This document shows, one piece after another, positions 11,584 to 21,569 of a stretch of 64,000 nt of DNA (position 1 is its first letter; every line of letters begins with the position of its first letter). The stretch is from contig OZ022596.1 in assembly GCA_963669155.1 (NCBI GenBank), positions 14,247,163-14,311,162 on the forward strand, written 5' to 3'. Position numbers and translations under genes: made by a program. This stretch comes from Arbacia lixula (lineage: Eukaryota > Echinodermata > Echinoidea > Arbacioida > Arbaciidae). The notes under the pieces are model-generated. The model saw only the letters and a program-made list of their open reading frames with translations. It was not told where the DNA came from and made no database searches.

Positions 11584-12270
11584 CGGAATGATTTTTTCTT
11601 CGTACAGGTATGCGTGTAAGAACGTATTTCTCATGATGTATCAAATGCACGGGTAAAAGGATGCATATCTTTTTGGAAAAATGCATATTTTCGAGAAGAA
11701 GAATTGTACGCAACATATGAGAGAGCACCTCCCATGTGACATCACAGAATCAACTTGTTAAAATCAAATAACTTTCTTTTCCTTTGACTGATTTTCGTCA
11801 AACCTTCACTAATATGTTCATTTCGTTTGTCTCCTTTTATTGAAACCAAGATAAGGGTGAATTAGTCTTACTTAGTCGTAATCTTTGTTCTCAATCAAAA
11901 AATCTTCTCTTTGAAATTCGTGTAAAATCTAAGACATTTCGGGATAGAGCTTTTGCAGATACGGTACCAAAATTATGGAATAACCTCCGCAAGGCACTAG
12001 ATCATTGACAGACTTCGATCAATTCAAATCAACACGAAAGACGCATCTGTTTGATAATTATTAGTTATTTGCAAATTCTCACATTATCAATATTTACTTT
12101 CACACGCATGTAGACTATTTGAATGGTACTATGAGTCTCTAAGAATTGAATACTATTATCATTATTATTATTATCCCTCTAATGCTTTTAGGCTGCGCCT
12201 GCCAGTAATTCAATCATTGGCTCTTACCAACAAGGAGAACGAGAGCGACCGAAACGACTAGAAGCTTCAT
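9351..12270 (-). CDS. Ly6/uPAR three-finger, GPI-anchored surface protein (3 exons)
   Basis: The coding parts are 12270-12228, 10474-10344 and 9560-9351 on the minus strand, spliced with phases 1 and 0 to 127 residues. Residues 1-19 are a signal peptide (MKLLVVSVALVLLVGTCDA). LTCYSC at 20-25 opens the LU domain. Cysteines fall at 22, 25, 35, 50, 57, 75, 79, 83, 92, 95, 96 and 101, closing with the diagnostic CCQSDNCN (95-102). A hydrophobic tail from about 107 to the end follows small residues NGAGA, as in GPI-anchored proteins. Donors read TTG/GTAAGAG and AAG/GTACGTG; acceptors CTCCTAG/GG and CTCGCAG/AAG. The 12 cysteines exceed the usual 10. The start ATG sits 33 bp inside its exon after a strong acceptor (CATTTCTCAG, exon from 12303), so a 5' UTR exon should lie further upstream; a GTAAGT donor near 12697 is one candidate. 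Such proteins act outside the cell as receptors or modulators; the partner cannot be read from sequence. Orthology is unknown. Confidence 0.85.
9585..10320. repeat. Purine-rich intron 2 of the Ly6 gene with tandem duplication
   Basis: The plus strand is G/A-rich with several G homopolymers. A unit containing GAGAAATGTAGAGGAA and AAGATGTTAGTAAGGAGTGG at about 9995-10050 recurs about 165 bp later at 10159-10205. Proline-rich minus-strand frames across it are intron read-through. Confidence 0.8.
10566..11282. repeat. About 700-bp imperfect ACT trinucleotide repeat in Ly6 intron 1
   Basis: The plus strand is a nearly continuous (TAC/ACT)n array with scattered single-base changes (CAA, TCT, TGC, ATT) that almost always keep the 3-base register. 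The 304-residue threonine-rich and 80-residue leucine-rich frames are its translations. It lies wholly inside intron 1 (10475-12227) of the Ly6 gene, which is transcribed as the complementary AGT/GTA strand. Confidence 0.95.
11355..11866. mobile_element. TTGAAGGG-family palindromic MITE, copy D, with poly-T
   Basis: The ends are TTGAAGGGATAATTCCCC and an inverted AAGGGTGAATTA. TGACGTCA lies at 11481-11488 and its mirror (TGTGACATCACAG) near 11738-11750. A run of about 34 T residues fills 11546-11580. It sits in intron 1 of the Ly6 gene. Confidence 0.7.
11895..12063 (+). pseudogene. 5'-truncated LINE fragment, reverse-transcriptase C-terminus, frameshifted
   Basis: One frame reads LLFEIRVKSKTFRDRAFAD then TVPKLWNNLRKAL and a stop. 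A second frame continues with LTDFDQFKSTRKTHLFDNY and a stop. The pattern (K)TFGDRAF...APKLWNxLP...FKSxLKTHLF is the conserved C-terminal end of many animal non-LTR retrotransposon ORF2 proteins. The frame break at about 12005 and the missing upstream part make it dead. A short ATT-rich tail near 12145-12175 is consistent with a LINE 3' end. It lies antisense inside Ly6 intron 1. Confidence 0.7.
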
Positions 12271-12334
12271 CGTCTTTTCTGTCGTTGCTCAGGAGTCCGA
12301 TTGCTGAGAAATGAAAGGAAAGATTAAAGTAAAC

Positions 12335-12645
12335 ATGATAATGATGATGATTATGATTATTATCATTATCATTATTATTATTATAGATATCATTATCATT
12401 ATCAGAAGTAATTTCATTATCATTAGTATCATTATGATAATTGTTTTTTCATTAATAAGTAATTTCATTATCATTAGTATTATTATGGTACTTTTTTTAT
12501 TATTATTGTCATTATCATTATCATCATCACCTTCTTTATTGTCATTAGTTTGACTCTCATCATTATCATTATTACTATTAACAGTATTAGCATTGTTGTA
12601 ATTATCATCATCATGATTATTATTTTGATCATTATCATTATTCAT
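12335..12645. repeat. ATT/ATC-rich interrupted simple repeat
   Basis: The plus strand is mainly ATTATC and ATTATT units with a duplicated segment (AAGTAATTTCATTATCATTA at about 12405 and 12459). It lies just upstream of the coding start of the Ly6 gene, probably within a 5' UTR intron. Confidence 0.85.
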
Positions 12646-12728
12646 CCAGGGTTGCCTCATCAGTGTGGCTGCTACTACATTTTCGTGAGGGACTTACATG
12701 CACAATGATTACCTAATCACTGAATCAA

Positions 12729-12767
12729 TGATAGAGACAGAGACAGTGAGAAAGAGAGACAGAGAGG

Positions 12768-12821
<54 letters not shown>

Positions 12822-12930
12822 GAGAGACAGAGAAAGAGACAGAGAAGGAGACAGAGATGGGAGAGGGGAAAAGACAGAGAGCGGGGGGGGGGGCAGAAAC
12901 AGAGACAGAGAATGAGTGAGAGTGAGAAAC

Positions 12931-12972
<42 letters not shown>
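12729..12972. repeat. GA-dinucleotide microsatellite block
   Basis: (GA)n with GACA interruptions, a poly-G run near 12882, and a second pure (GA)n at 12936-12972. The next 700 bp (12973-13674) contain no gene I can recognise. Confidence 0.9.
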
Positions 12973-12975
<3 letters not shown>

Positions 12976-13674
12976 TAGACTAAAACCTAACATAAACTTT
13001 TGCATCGTTCGTTTCAGATGAAAGAAAACTAAACCTGCATCTATATTTTCATTGTTATTTCGCTTCAAATATGTGAGTGTTGACGGAATAGAGGGGTGAG
13101 GAGGAGTACTCTGGTAATATATAATTACACTAAAGATATTATGTCAATAAATCCCCATCATTGCTATCGACTGGTAATTTCTCTCGGCAGTGTGCACTTC
13201 AAAGACGGCAACCTTGACGTTTATGATGGCAACCGAACAACACACAAATAACACGCCTCGGGCATTGAGGGAAGAAAGGAAAGTAATGAAGGCGAATTGT
13301 CAGTGATACGATACGCACAATGGCGTACTATGGAGTTATTTCAAAATAGCCCTATGAACGCAATGAATGCGCCAGAAAAATTAACAAATGACTCTCTCAC
13401 AAGTCCTGTGTGATTAGTTCACGGTTTCATAAGTGGAATATGATGTATCCATCATGTCCATAGGCTTTACCACATTCATCTATATATTTTGCACAGAGAA
13501 CAAGAGGATATTTCATTGATCTGGTATCTAGGGTCGTTTCAAACAACTTAAAGGTAATAGAGGTAGGCATTTTATTCATGGGGACATTCCAATACACGAG
13601 ATTTGAACAAATGCATATTTGCATAATTTAGCCATACGCTAAAGTAGCTATTTTGAAGAAAGCGCATGCGACAG

Positions 13675-13846
13675 TAGTGCCATTCTCATTGGGCTTAAAA
13701 AATCTAGAAGTTAGAAAAATCGAGAAGTTAGAAAAATCGAGAAGTTAGGGTGAAAGTTGCCTAGCAACCGTACCAAAAGCCGAACGGTCCTATTGTCCAG
13801 GTCCCCTAACTTCTCGATTTTTTAAAGCCCAATGAGAATGGCACTA
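13675..13846. mobile_element. Palindromic MITE with internal X-box-like motif
   Basis: The arms TAGTGCCATTCTCATTGGGC and GCCCAATGAGAATGGCACTA are perfect inverted complements at the ends. AAATCGAGAAGTTAG is repeated in the left arm and appears inverted in the right arm (CTAACTTCTCGATTT). The loop contains GTTGCCTAGCAAC at 13756-13768, which fits the RFX X-box pattern (GTTGCC, spacer, RGCAAC). Confidence 0.85.
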
Positions 13847-13917
13847 GTGTTAAGTTTCTCATTCATAAACATCATGATTTATGTGCACAACACTAACATG
13901 CCAACGACAGACAGACA

Positions 13918-13992
13918 GCCCCCCCCCCCCCTCCCCACACACACACACACATGCACACTTACATATACACACTTACACACTATACATTATAT
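13918..13992. repeat. Poly-C plus CA microsatellite
   Basis: A run of about 12 C residues, then CTCCCC and interrupted (CA)n with TACACTTACA units. Confidence 0.85.
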
Positions 13993-14389
13993 ACAGGCAT
14001 AAAACACTCAGTTGTTTGCTCACGTATACACAAAAACACAAAATTCACCGCAATCTTAAATATATTCTTCTTATTTGATGCATACAGTCACTGTTGATCA
14101 TTCTCTCTGAATATGCCCATACTTTCCCACGGGTGTGTTGTGTGTATCATTGCCATAGCAACGTCAGCATTCCGGTCAGGTGAGCACGCAGCCGAAAGTA
14201 ATGTTCAATCAATAGCAGCGAGATCATAGTTGCATTTTCTATGAATAGAAATATACGCCAATTAGGTTCCCAAGGTTATCACCGGGCATACCAATGGAGA
14301 TTCATTTGTTCGATATGTAATAGCTCATGCAGAATGACCACACAGCCCCCTACCCCCTTCCCCCACCCCTCAACCCTCACACATGCCAC

Positions 14390-14495
14390 CCCGCAACTTC
14401 TTTTCTGCCAGAAGCATCATTCATTATTAATGACACTGTGATGGAAGTTGCTAGTGGATTAATAGGTGAGATACACAGTGGTCATTTTTGTGTTC
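14390..14495 (+). repeat. Dispersed repeat shared with 63865-63985 (inverted)
   Basis: The block from about TTCTTTTCTGCCAGAAGCATCATT through GTTGCTAGTGGATTAATAGG to CACAGTGGTCATT matches the reverse complement of 63865-63985, where GTTGCTAGTGGATTAACAGG and ACACAATGGTCATT are found. It is a dispersed middle-repetitive sequence of unknown type. Around it (13850-14390 and 14500-14840) I see no gene. Confidence 0.6.
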
Positions 14496-14839
14496 TTAAT
14501 CTCATACGCACAAATTTTGACGTCCAAATTTGTCCAAAAGTGAAAATCTCATTTAATATTCAATGGATTATTACAAGAAAAATGATAAATGAAATGTCAC
14601 AAAACCTGTCTTTAAAACAATGGCATCCCTTGACTTTATGAAGTGCCAATTTTAGCTTGATTTAAGTTGAAAATGGTAACCACGGTACACCTGTCATCTG
14701 ACGAAGCCTTTAATTGATTCACTCGATGTTTTTAAAGTGGGTTATCTTTATGACTATGATGACTTGATAGAATTGATAATGGAAGTACATGACTCATCGT
14801 CCATCTTACCATTGGTATCAATCTTGTACTCTCTTTCTC

Positions 14840-15118
14840 TTCCTGTTTCCTCATCTTTTTCTTCCTTTCCTTTTTCCTTTTTGTTCTTGTTCTTCTCCTT
14901 CTCCTCCTTCAATTTCTTCCCCTTCTTCTTCTTCTTCTTCTTCTTCTTCCTCTTCTCCTTCTTCTCCTTCTTCTTCTTCTTCTTCTCCTTCTTCTCCTTC
15001 TTCTTCTTCTTCTTCTTCTTCTCCTTCTTCTTCTTCTTCTTCTTCTTCTTCTTCTTCTTCTTCTTCTTCTTCTTCTTCTTCTTCTTCTTCTTTTTCTTCT
15101 TCTTCTTTTTCTTCTAAA
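14840..15118. repeat. TTC/TCC (GAA) trinucleotide repeat, about 280 bp
   Basis: A pure polypyrimidine plus strand made of TTC with CTC/TCC interruptions, ending in long uninterrupted (TTC)n at about 15015-15090. The serine-, phenylalanine- and glutamate-rich frames are translations of it. Long GAA/TTC tracts form triplex DNA and can impede transcription (known for the frataxin intron). Confidence 0.95.
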
Positions 15119-15119
15119 T

Positions 15120-15570
15120 ATTTATAGGCATACATAAATCTAAGAAACTAACGCTCTCCAGGAATTTCACTCAAATTGTTAATTATAATCTGATGAGAGA
15201 AAAAATATATATTCAGATACATCAGAGTGTTTGAATCAGTTATATAAGAAAACATAGAGTCATCAGAGATAGAGAAGTAGATATGTATTGGACGGAGATA
15301 TACCTGAGATACTCTTCAGATAAAGAGACATACATGTAGGTGTGGTCGGTGGTATTTAAAAGATAGATCATAGACTTCACAGAAATAAAGATATACTTCA
15401 GACAGAGGTATCATCTAGTGCAAGACCTGAGTAACAAATACAATGTACTGCAATATGTAATACACTTTGAGTCTGCGAGTCCTCGTTTTACTTAAAAAAT
15501 GTAGCAAAACTATAGAGCTTCATGATAGTTGATCCCGAAAGAAGAACCCAAAGCAACACATTAGTGCTTC
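15120..15570. other. Intergenic stretch, no gene recognised
   Basis: AT-rich with scattered AGATA-type words; no repeat arms or exon signals stood out. Confidence 0.45.
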
Positions 15571-16070
15571 AAAAGAGAAAGTCCACCCTGCAATTAAGTT
15601 GGTTATGAGGAAAGCAGAAACATGAAAGAAACATATTTGAGAAGGTTTGACAAAAATTTGGTCAAAAGTTAAAATGTTAACATTTCTAAGAAAAAAAAAT
15701 TGTGACGTCACATAATCGATGCTTTCCCATAATGCTGTGTACTATTTCCCCCTTGAGATATTTACATCATAATTGTACGTGTGCATTTTATATGTCATTG
15801 CACACATTTTTACACACGTAACTCTGTGAAAAAGAAATAGTTCTTCATCATAATCAGGAGAAGAGAGCAATCTTTGGAATTATACAGCACACAACATAGG
15901 GGAATGCGCCTCACACGTGACGTCACAAAATCAAAATATCAAAAGATCATAACTTTCTTATCATTTGACGGATATTTGTCGAACCTTCACTTATGTTTCT
16001 GCTTTTATTGAAACCAACTTATCTTCAGAGTGAACTTTTCCTTCAACTTCAGTGTCGACTGTCCCTTTAA
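15571..16070. mobile_element. TTAAAGGG-family palindromic MITE, copy E
   Basis: The arms carry TGACGTCA at 15703-15710 and again at 15918-15925 in mirror positions, with CTTTCCCATAATGCTGTGT facing ACACAACATAGGGGAATG between them. It ends near CTGTCCCTTTAA, next to the orphan Ly6 exon. Confidence 0.7.
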
Positions 16071-16078
16071 GAGTTAAT

Positions 16079-16174
16079 TACTCCAATATCACGCCCCGGA
16101 ACACCACCAGGGCCGCAACATTGAGGAGGAGGCTAAAGGTCATCGCGCCTGCGCCGCTGCAGTTGTCTGATTGA
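16079..16174 (-). pseudogene. Orphan duplicate of the last Ly6 exon (GPI-anchor end)
   Basis: Read on the minus strand it encodes QSDNCSGAGAMTFSLLLNVA, then ALVVFRGVILE and a TAA stop. That closely matches the last 30 residues of the Ly6 gene at 9351-12270 (QSDNCNGAGAMTFSLLLTVA...). Similarity stops abruptly at about 16174, before the cysteine-rich part of the exon, and no upstream exons or acceptor are seen. The adjacent 3' sequence and a neighbouring MITE are shared with 9.3 kb, so this is a truncated segmental copy. Confidence 0.8.
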
Positions 16175-16252
16175 TCATCGATCCAGGATCATCTTAAAGA
16201 CAGCCAGTCCCTTTTTCAGGTCACCACAAAACCATCGAAACATTGGCAAAAC

Positions 16253-16425
16253 ATATAGAGAACTGTTAGCAAGCTCTATATTCACAATTTGAAACTGATA
16301 CGTAGTGTAAAATTCAAATAATGCATAGTATAGAGAAATATAGCATAATATAGAGAACTGTTAGCAAGCTCTATATTCACAATTTGAAACTGATACGTAG
16401 TGTAAAATTCAAATAATGCACTAAA
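16253..16425. repeat. 95-bp tandem duplication
   Basis: The unit starting ATATAGAGAACTGTTAGCAA at 16253 restarts at 16348 with near-identical sequence for most of its length, ending in TTCAAATAATGCA. Confidence 0.9.
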
Positions 16426-16429
16426 CAAC

Positions 16430-18145
16430 GTCTGATTAATAGTCTTCACCTCAGGCTCTTAGCCGTTTTGTGTTGAAATATCTGGTTTATTGATTAATCT
16501 GTTTATTAAATTATAAAACGCATTATGAAAAAATTGTTCTATGGAAGGAATCATCTCCAAAGTTTAGTAATTACTCATAAAATTAGGATTTCACACACGC
16601 ATAATAACCACATAGATACTGTAACAAAGACTAATACTTTTTTCGTGGTACGAAAAAAGTCGGTTTGAAATTTAACGGCTGAATTTTTTTACATAAACAG
16701 AAAGCTTCAACATGCTATATTCTTAGAAATGGTCTTGAATCACACTTTCTTCAATTTACGATCGTGATAGACGATTTCAAATTTTAAGCTGGCAAAAGGG
16801 ACGGACAATCTTTAAACCCTTGTGTGCTAGTTAGACTGCTGCTCAATATGACTTACGTGTACTTATTGCGCACAAATGTAGCAGTGGTGGAGAAAGGCAT
16901 AATGATACGATAGAGGCTTATTGTTCAGTTAACATATACTCGTAGCTGTTAAAGAACATAGCAGTAAAATGAAGTTGATATCACAGTGAAAGCTAAAACG
17001 ACGACAGCGTTATCACAATTGCAACCATGGCAACACACTACTTTGATTCCTTTGCATCCGTTCTGTCCCGTGATTAAACGGTTATAATTTGTACATAGAT
17101 ATTGAATGCAGTTATAAATTAATTTATCATTTGGGTTCATAATGATCTACACATGTAATATATTTTGTAGCCCGTATTCGTTGCAATAATGTAAGTGGTA
17201 ATACATTTTTGAAACTTTGCGCGCATCACGAACACAATATCTAGGTCTAGTTTGTAAAAATAGCAAACTTGACGCTGACTTAGAATTCCAATGACAGTGT
17301 TAGTTTACATCCCCATTACAGTGGTGAAAGGTTTCTCGTTCATATACAAACACTCGATCCAACAATATAAAAGAAAAACACTCTTCATTTATGCTCTATA
17401 CTGTGTTGATTTAAACTTTGATAATTCACAAATTATATAAGCAAGCTGCAGTCAAATGACCGTAACATCTTACCGATATTCCAGTGGTCACAGGGAATCT
17501 GCACGGGATGCTGTCTTCTAAATCTCTTGCGTAGTATTAACAGTTAGCGTCCGCGGAATCTGGACTCGCTATGGTAAAGAAATCGATGCGGAGCTCGTAA
17601 CCACCTAGACTGCATGTAGCTAATACACAAGCAGATATCTCAAGGCTCATGATATAATTTATGATATATCCAACTTATTCCAGACAACGCGCATGCGCGA
17701 GATATTTCGTTACCAAGGCGATCGCCCAAACATGTTCTGGGGCGGGCGGGATGCGTTGAGGTATTGTATCGAGGAACACAAGGCGAACAATGACGGAGTC
17801 CGTGGGGTCATCTCTAAATTAAAAATAACCTTCACTGGGGATAATACACACACAATAAGTGTAATAAATTGCGCTATGATCACCCCGAGTGTTTGAAACA
17901 ATTAAGACACCGAGCTTCACGTAATGCACGTACGAAATGTTGGCCGATAATGGAACACAATGGGCCTCCTGCGTGTATCATGATTCACAACATATAATAC
18001 CGTCAGAGGTTGCCGATTTTGGGGAGGAAATTTTGTGACATTGTACATTTATAATCGAGGCACAATGGGCCTTGGGGTATTTAATCAATCTGATGCGCAC
18101 AATTTTCTGGTCCTAATTTGTAAAACGTGAATATTGATGAAATGT
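16430..18145. other. Intergenic stretch, no gene recognised
   Basis: 1.7 kb with only short random-looking frames (16949-17140, 17693-17896 and its antisense 17710-17901). There are no strong splice-flanked exons, tandem repeats or palindromes that I could find. Confidence 0.45.
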
Positions 18146-18148
18146 CAC

Positions 18149-18149
18149 G

Positions 18150-18196
<47 letters not shown>

Positions 18197-18316
18197 GAGA
18201 GAGGGAGATGGACAGAAAAGGAGAGAGGTGAGGAGAGGGAGAGATATGGAGAGAGAAAGAGGGAGAGAGAGGGGGAGAGACTGGTGTGAGAGAGAGAGAG
18301 ATAGAGAGATGGAGAG

Positions 18317-18373
<57 letters not shown>
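18149..18373. repeat. GA microsatellite block
   Basis: Two long pure (GA)n runs flank GGAGAGAT-type interruptions. It abuts the left end of the long-TIR element that starts at about 18411. Confidence 0.95.
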
Positions 18374-18375
<2 letters not shown>

Positions 18376-18410
18376 AGAGAGAAAGATATATACACATATA
18401 CATGTATAGA

Positions 18411-20424
18411 GAATATTTAATTGACTGGAGTATAGCTTAAGTGAGTTGTACAGACTCTTTCGCCAGAAGGCTCATCAGCAACTAACTCAAAAAATACAAA
18501 GCACAAGTGGTCCCCAGTTTAGAAAACACGCGGCACAAACCCCACGCGTGGGTTACAGAAAGTGATTGTGAGCTACATCATCGTCAGGCATTGTTCAACC
18601 ATTTTTGGATGAAGCCCTCCTCAATCTGTTTCCATTCACTTCTATTTGCTATTTGTGAGCTACGCACAAATCTAATAAGAAGACCCTCCTCTGTGAATAT
18701 GGTTTGACTCCCATGAAATTTAAGCCCGTAGCTCCTCAATGCCCACATTGTACTTTACTAGTGTATTATTAAGCCTCTATTGTATGTACTCTTTCCTGAC
18801 CAAGTTGGTCACCAGAAAATCTTTTACGGATGGCTCAAAATGGCAGACTGCCACTTTTTGTCAGATATCTGTGCTAGACGCGTGGTATACATGGTACACA
18901 TGGCTTAAAGAAAGCAAAAAACGGTGAGAACGAGACATACTTGTGGAAAAGTATAAGGTGGTCTGTATTGGCAAATTCCTGCAAAGGCGTAGGCTGGTAA
19001 ATACACGGTGACACCATCTATGCATCAGAAATCAGAGGCAACGCTCAAGAAAGCTCAAAGCATTTCAGAAACTTTCCTGAATGGTCACATGTATGTGCTC
19101 ACAAAATTCAAATAATAGTCATTTAAGATAAAGGGGCGACAGAAAACAAATGGGAAAGAAAATCTCAAAGAGAAAGAGAAAGTGAGGGAAAGAACAGAAG
19201 ACGGTAGCAAAAATCACATTCCAAAAGGAATGAAGTAATGACCATACACACACAAGGATTCGAGCCGGGGTCGCGCGTTGTTCAAACAGCGTCTCGTGCA
19301 ATAATCCAGTTGATTTAAAGCATAAAATGCGCGTGCTTCAATGCACTAACATACAATTACGCGCCCGTTTCATTGAAATTGATTGTCTTTTCATTAACTT
19401 TAAGCATGTCAAATTTCTGCTACAAATAATCAGATCTTGAGGAATAGATAATAGATTTTCATTCAATTGTTCGTAGATGACGTGAAGGTCATGCCATGAC
19501 CTTGAAAAATTTGCTGACCAGTTCACTTATTCTCACGTTCATGAATTAGGCCTACGTATATCCAAGTTTGATGTATCAAAATTTCAACTTTATACAATAT
19601 TCATTTTTTATGCAATATTTGCTCATAAAACGTATTGACGCAGACTTTCAAATTTGACGCACCCGCACAACCTTATGATTGCATTGACATGGGTAAAAAT
19701 TGCACGATGTGATGTATGTAGTGTCAGAAACATGAAACCAGTAAAAAAAAACCCGGAATTTTGACGCTGCGTTCGTATTACGCACGGAAAAACGCTCGAA
19801 CGCGCGCGCACGCGTGGAAATTTTTGAAATGCTTGAAATGGCCTGAAACATTTGCAAAACAATTTTTTGTTGATTTGGACCATTTCAAATTTTTGATCGC
19901 GCGTTATAGCACTAATGAAAGCGTACGCGCGCGTTTTTATACATTGAAATTAAGTATCTTATTATTAATTTTATGCATATCAATTTTCATTAGCTACAGG
20001 TGATCAGTTCGAGTGATATATCACTTATTACATTTTCATTAATTTCCTCGTAGATGACGTCACGGTCATGCCCTGACCTTGAGAAATATTACAATGACAA
20101 TACACGTGTATACCTAAAGATGGTTAAAAAAATGATGAAACATGGCACATGCATTGTTGAAATATACATGACACAAAAAGTGGGGGGCATTGAATTAAAA
20201 AGAAAGAATAAAGGAAATTATAATTAAACTAGAAGGTGATCTATCGATTACGACATTGCGCGTAGCTCACTGTGACTTTCTGTACCCCACGAGTGGTGTT
20301 TGTTCCGCGCGTTTTCTACACTGCATGGGGACCACCCTGTGCCTCATTTGTATTTTGTGAGTTAGTTGCTGATGAGCCTTCTGGCGAAACAGTCTGTACA
20401 ATTACTCAAGTCAATTAAATTTTC
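18411..20424. mobile_element. 2-kb element with terminal inverted repeats of about 170-180 bp
   Basis: The left arm (about 18411-18590) contains TTCGCCAGAAGGCTCATCAG, CAACTAACTC and GGTTACAGAAAGTG. The right arm (about 20245-20424) is its inverted counterpart, with CTGATGAGCCTTCTGGCGAA and CACTTTCTGTACC-like sequence, and AATTTAATTGAC facing GTCAATTAAATT at the tips. The interior holds a direct repeat (19370-19510 and 19945-20090, both with CGTAGATGACGT and CATGCC(A/C)TGACCTTGA) but no transposase-like frame. It is probably a non-autonomous DNA transposon; the superfamily is unknown. Confidence 0.75.
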
Positions 20425-20429
20425 TACAT

Positions 20430-20935
20430 TAGCTCCTAGACAATCGACCGCTATCAGCAATTATAGCCTTCATTGAACACTGCTTATAAAGCTATTATAC
20501 ATGTATTTTCTTTAGTCCGCCCTTTACTACATGGGTTTGTCTACATATCAATAATTCAAACATCGTTATACTTTTTTGCACTCTACGCAAAGAGCACTAC
20601 GTACTCTGAAATTAGAAGGAGTTGATGAAGCACAGAGCGTGTATCGTAAATGCATTACTAGTATTAGATGTATGCAGTTGTAGAAAAACCTAAGGCTGCT
20701 GTATATGCACTGAAGCACATTGCTAAGCAATTATATTGAACCAAATCCTGACCGAATAAGCAAATATCTAGCCATGATTTTGTGTGCGTTGTCTGTATTG
20801 TAAGCAAATAGTGACGGTCAAATACACTGGTATTTAGGCCTATATTCATTGGAAAGGCTGAGCAGAGAAGTCAGTCACGGCCTTTATTACAGGCATCAGC
20901 GGAAATCGCTCCCCGAAGGTGGAGGGGACATGTTT
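20430..20935. other. Intergenic stretch, no gene recognised
   Basis: No repeat arms or coding signals seen. The 61-residue minus-strand frame at 20664-20849 lacks any motif. Confidence 0.4.
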
Positions 20936-20950
20936 TTCCTCAAGGAGTAG

Positions 20951-21185
20951 GGGGAGGAGGGGGGGGGGGGGGGGTTATGGCGTTTTTCGAAAAAAAAATT
21001 AATCCGTCTCGTGGGGGTACACAACCGAAAATAGTGGGGGGGGGGGGGGGATTTGATATTGTGTCCCCCCCCCTTCGAAATGGTGGTGGTGGGGGGGGGG
21101 GGGGACATTTGATATTGCGTCCCCCCCCCCCCGGCTTCGAAATGGTGGGGGGGGGGGGGGCAGGACCCCCTGTCCCCCCGGGATT
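20951..21185. repeat. G/C-homopolymer-rich tandem block
   Basis: Poly-G and poly-C runs alternate. GATTTGATATTGTGTCCCCC and CATTTGATATTGCGTCCCCC, and CTTCGAAATGGTGG twice, show a tandem unit of about 70 bp. The proline- and glycine-rich frames (20896-21252) are its translations. G-quadruplex potential is high. Confidence 0.9.
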
Positions 21186-21199
21186 TCCGCCCATGATTA

Positions 21200-21565
21200 C
21201 AGGGATAGTTCACCCTGAAATTATTTTTGTTTCAATAAAAGCAGACACATGAGTCAAAGAATAAGAAAGTTATCATCTTATTTTGATTTTGTGACGTCAC
21301 GTGCGAGGTGCTCTTCTATGTGTGTACGACTTGTGCATTTAAAAAAAATTGTACCTGTGCATTGGATAAAACATACCTGTATGAAATAAAATCATACAAC
21401 ACATGTGGAGCAGCTCGCACGTGACGTCATAAAATTGACATTTCAAAATCTACTAACATTCTTTTCCTTTGACCGATTTTCGTCAGACCTTCACGAATAT
21501 GTTTCTTTGAGTTTTCTGCATCAATTGAACTCAACTTATCTTCAGGGTGAACTATCCCTTTCAAC
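21200..21565. mobile_element. TTAAAGGG-family palindromic MITE, copy F
   Basis: It opens AGGGATAGTTCACCCTGAAA and closes TTCAGGGTGAACTATCCCTT, perfect inverted complements over about 18 bp. TGACGTCA occurs at 21292-21299 and 21422-21429, flanked by CACGTG(CGAG) and its inverse. This is the best-preserved copy. Confidence 0.85.
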
Positions 21566-21569
21566 ATTT

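Noticed and set aside
14737..15135. Phe-, Ser- and Glu-rich frames
   Set aside because: All come from the TTC/GAA repeat, open on both strands.
19240..19310. Possible tRNA on the minus strand (GGCTCGAATCC B-box-like)
   Set aside because: No matching A-box spacing, acceptor stem or anticodon arm can be folded; at most a chance or SINE-like B-box.
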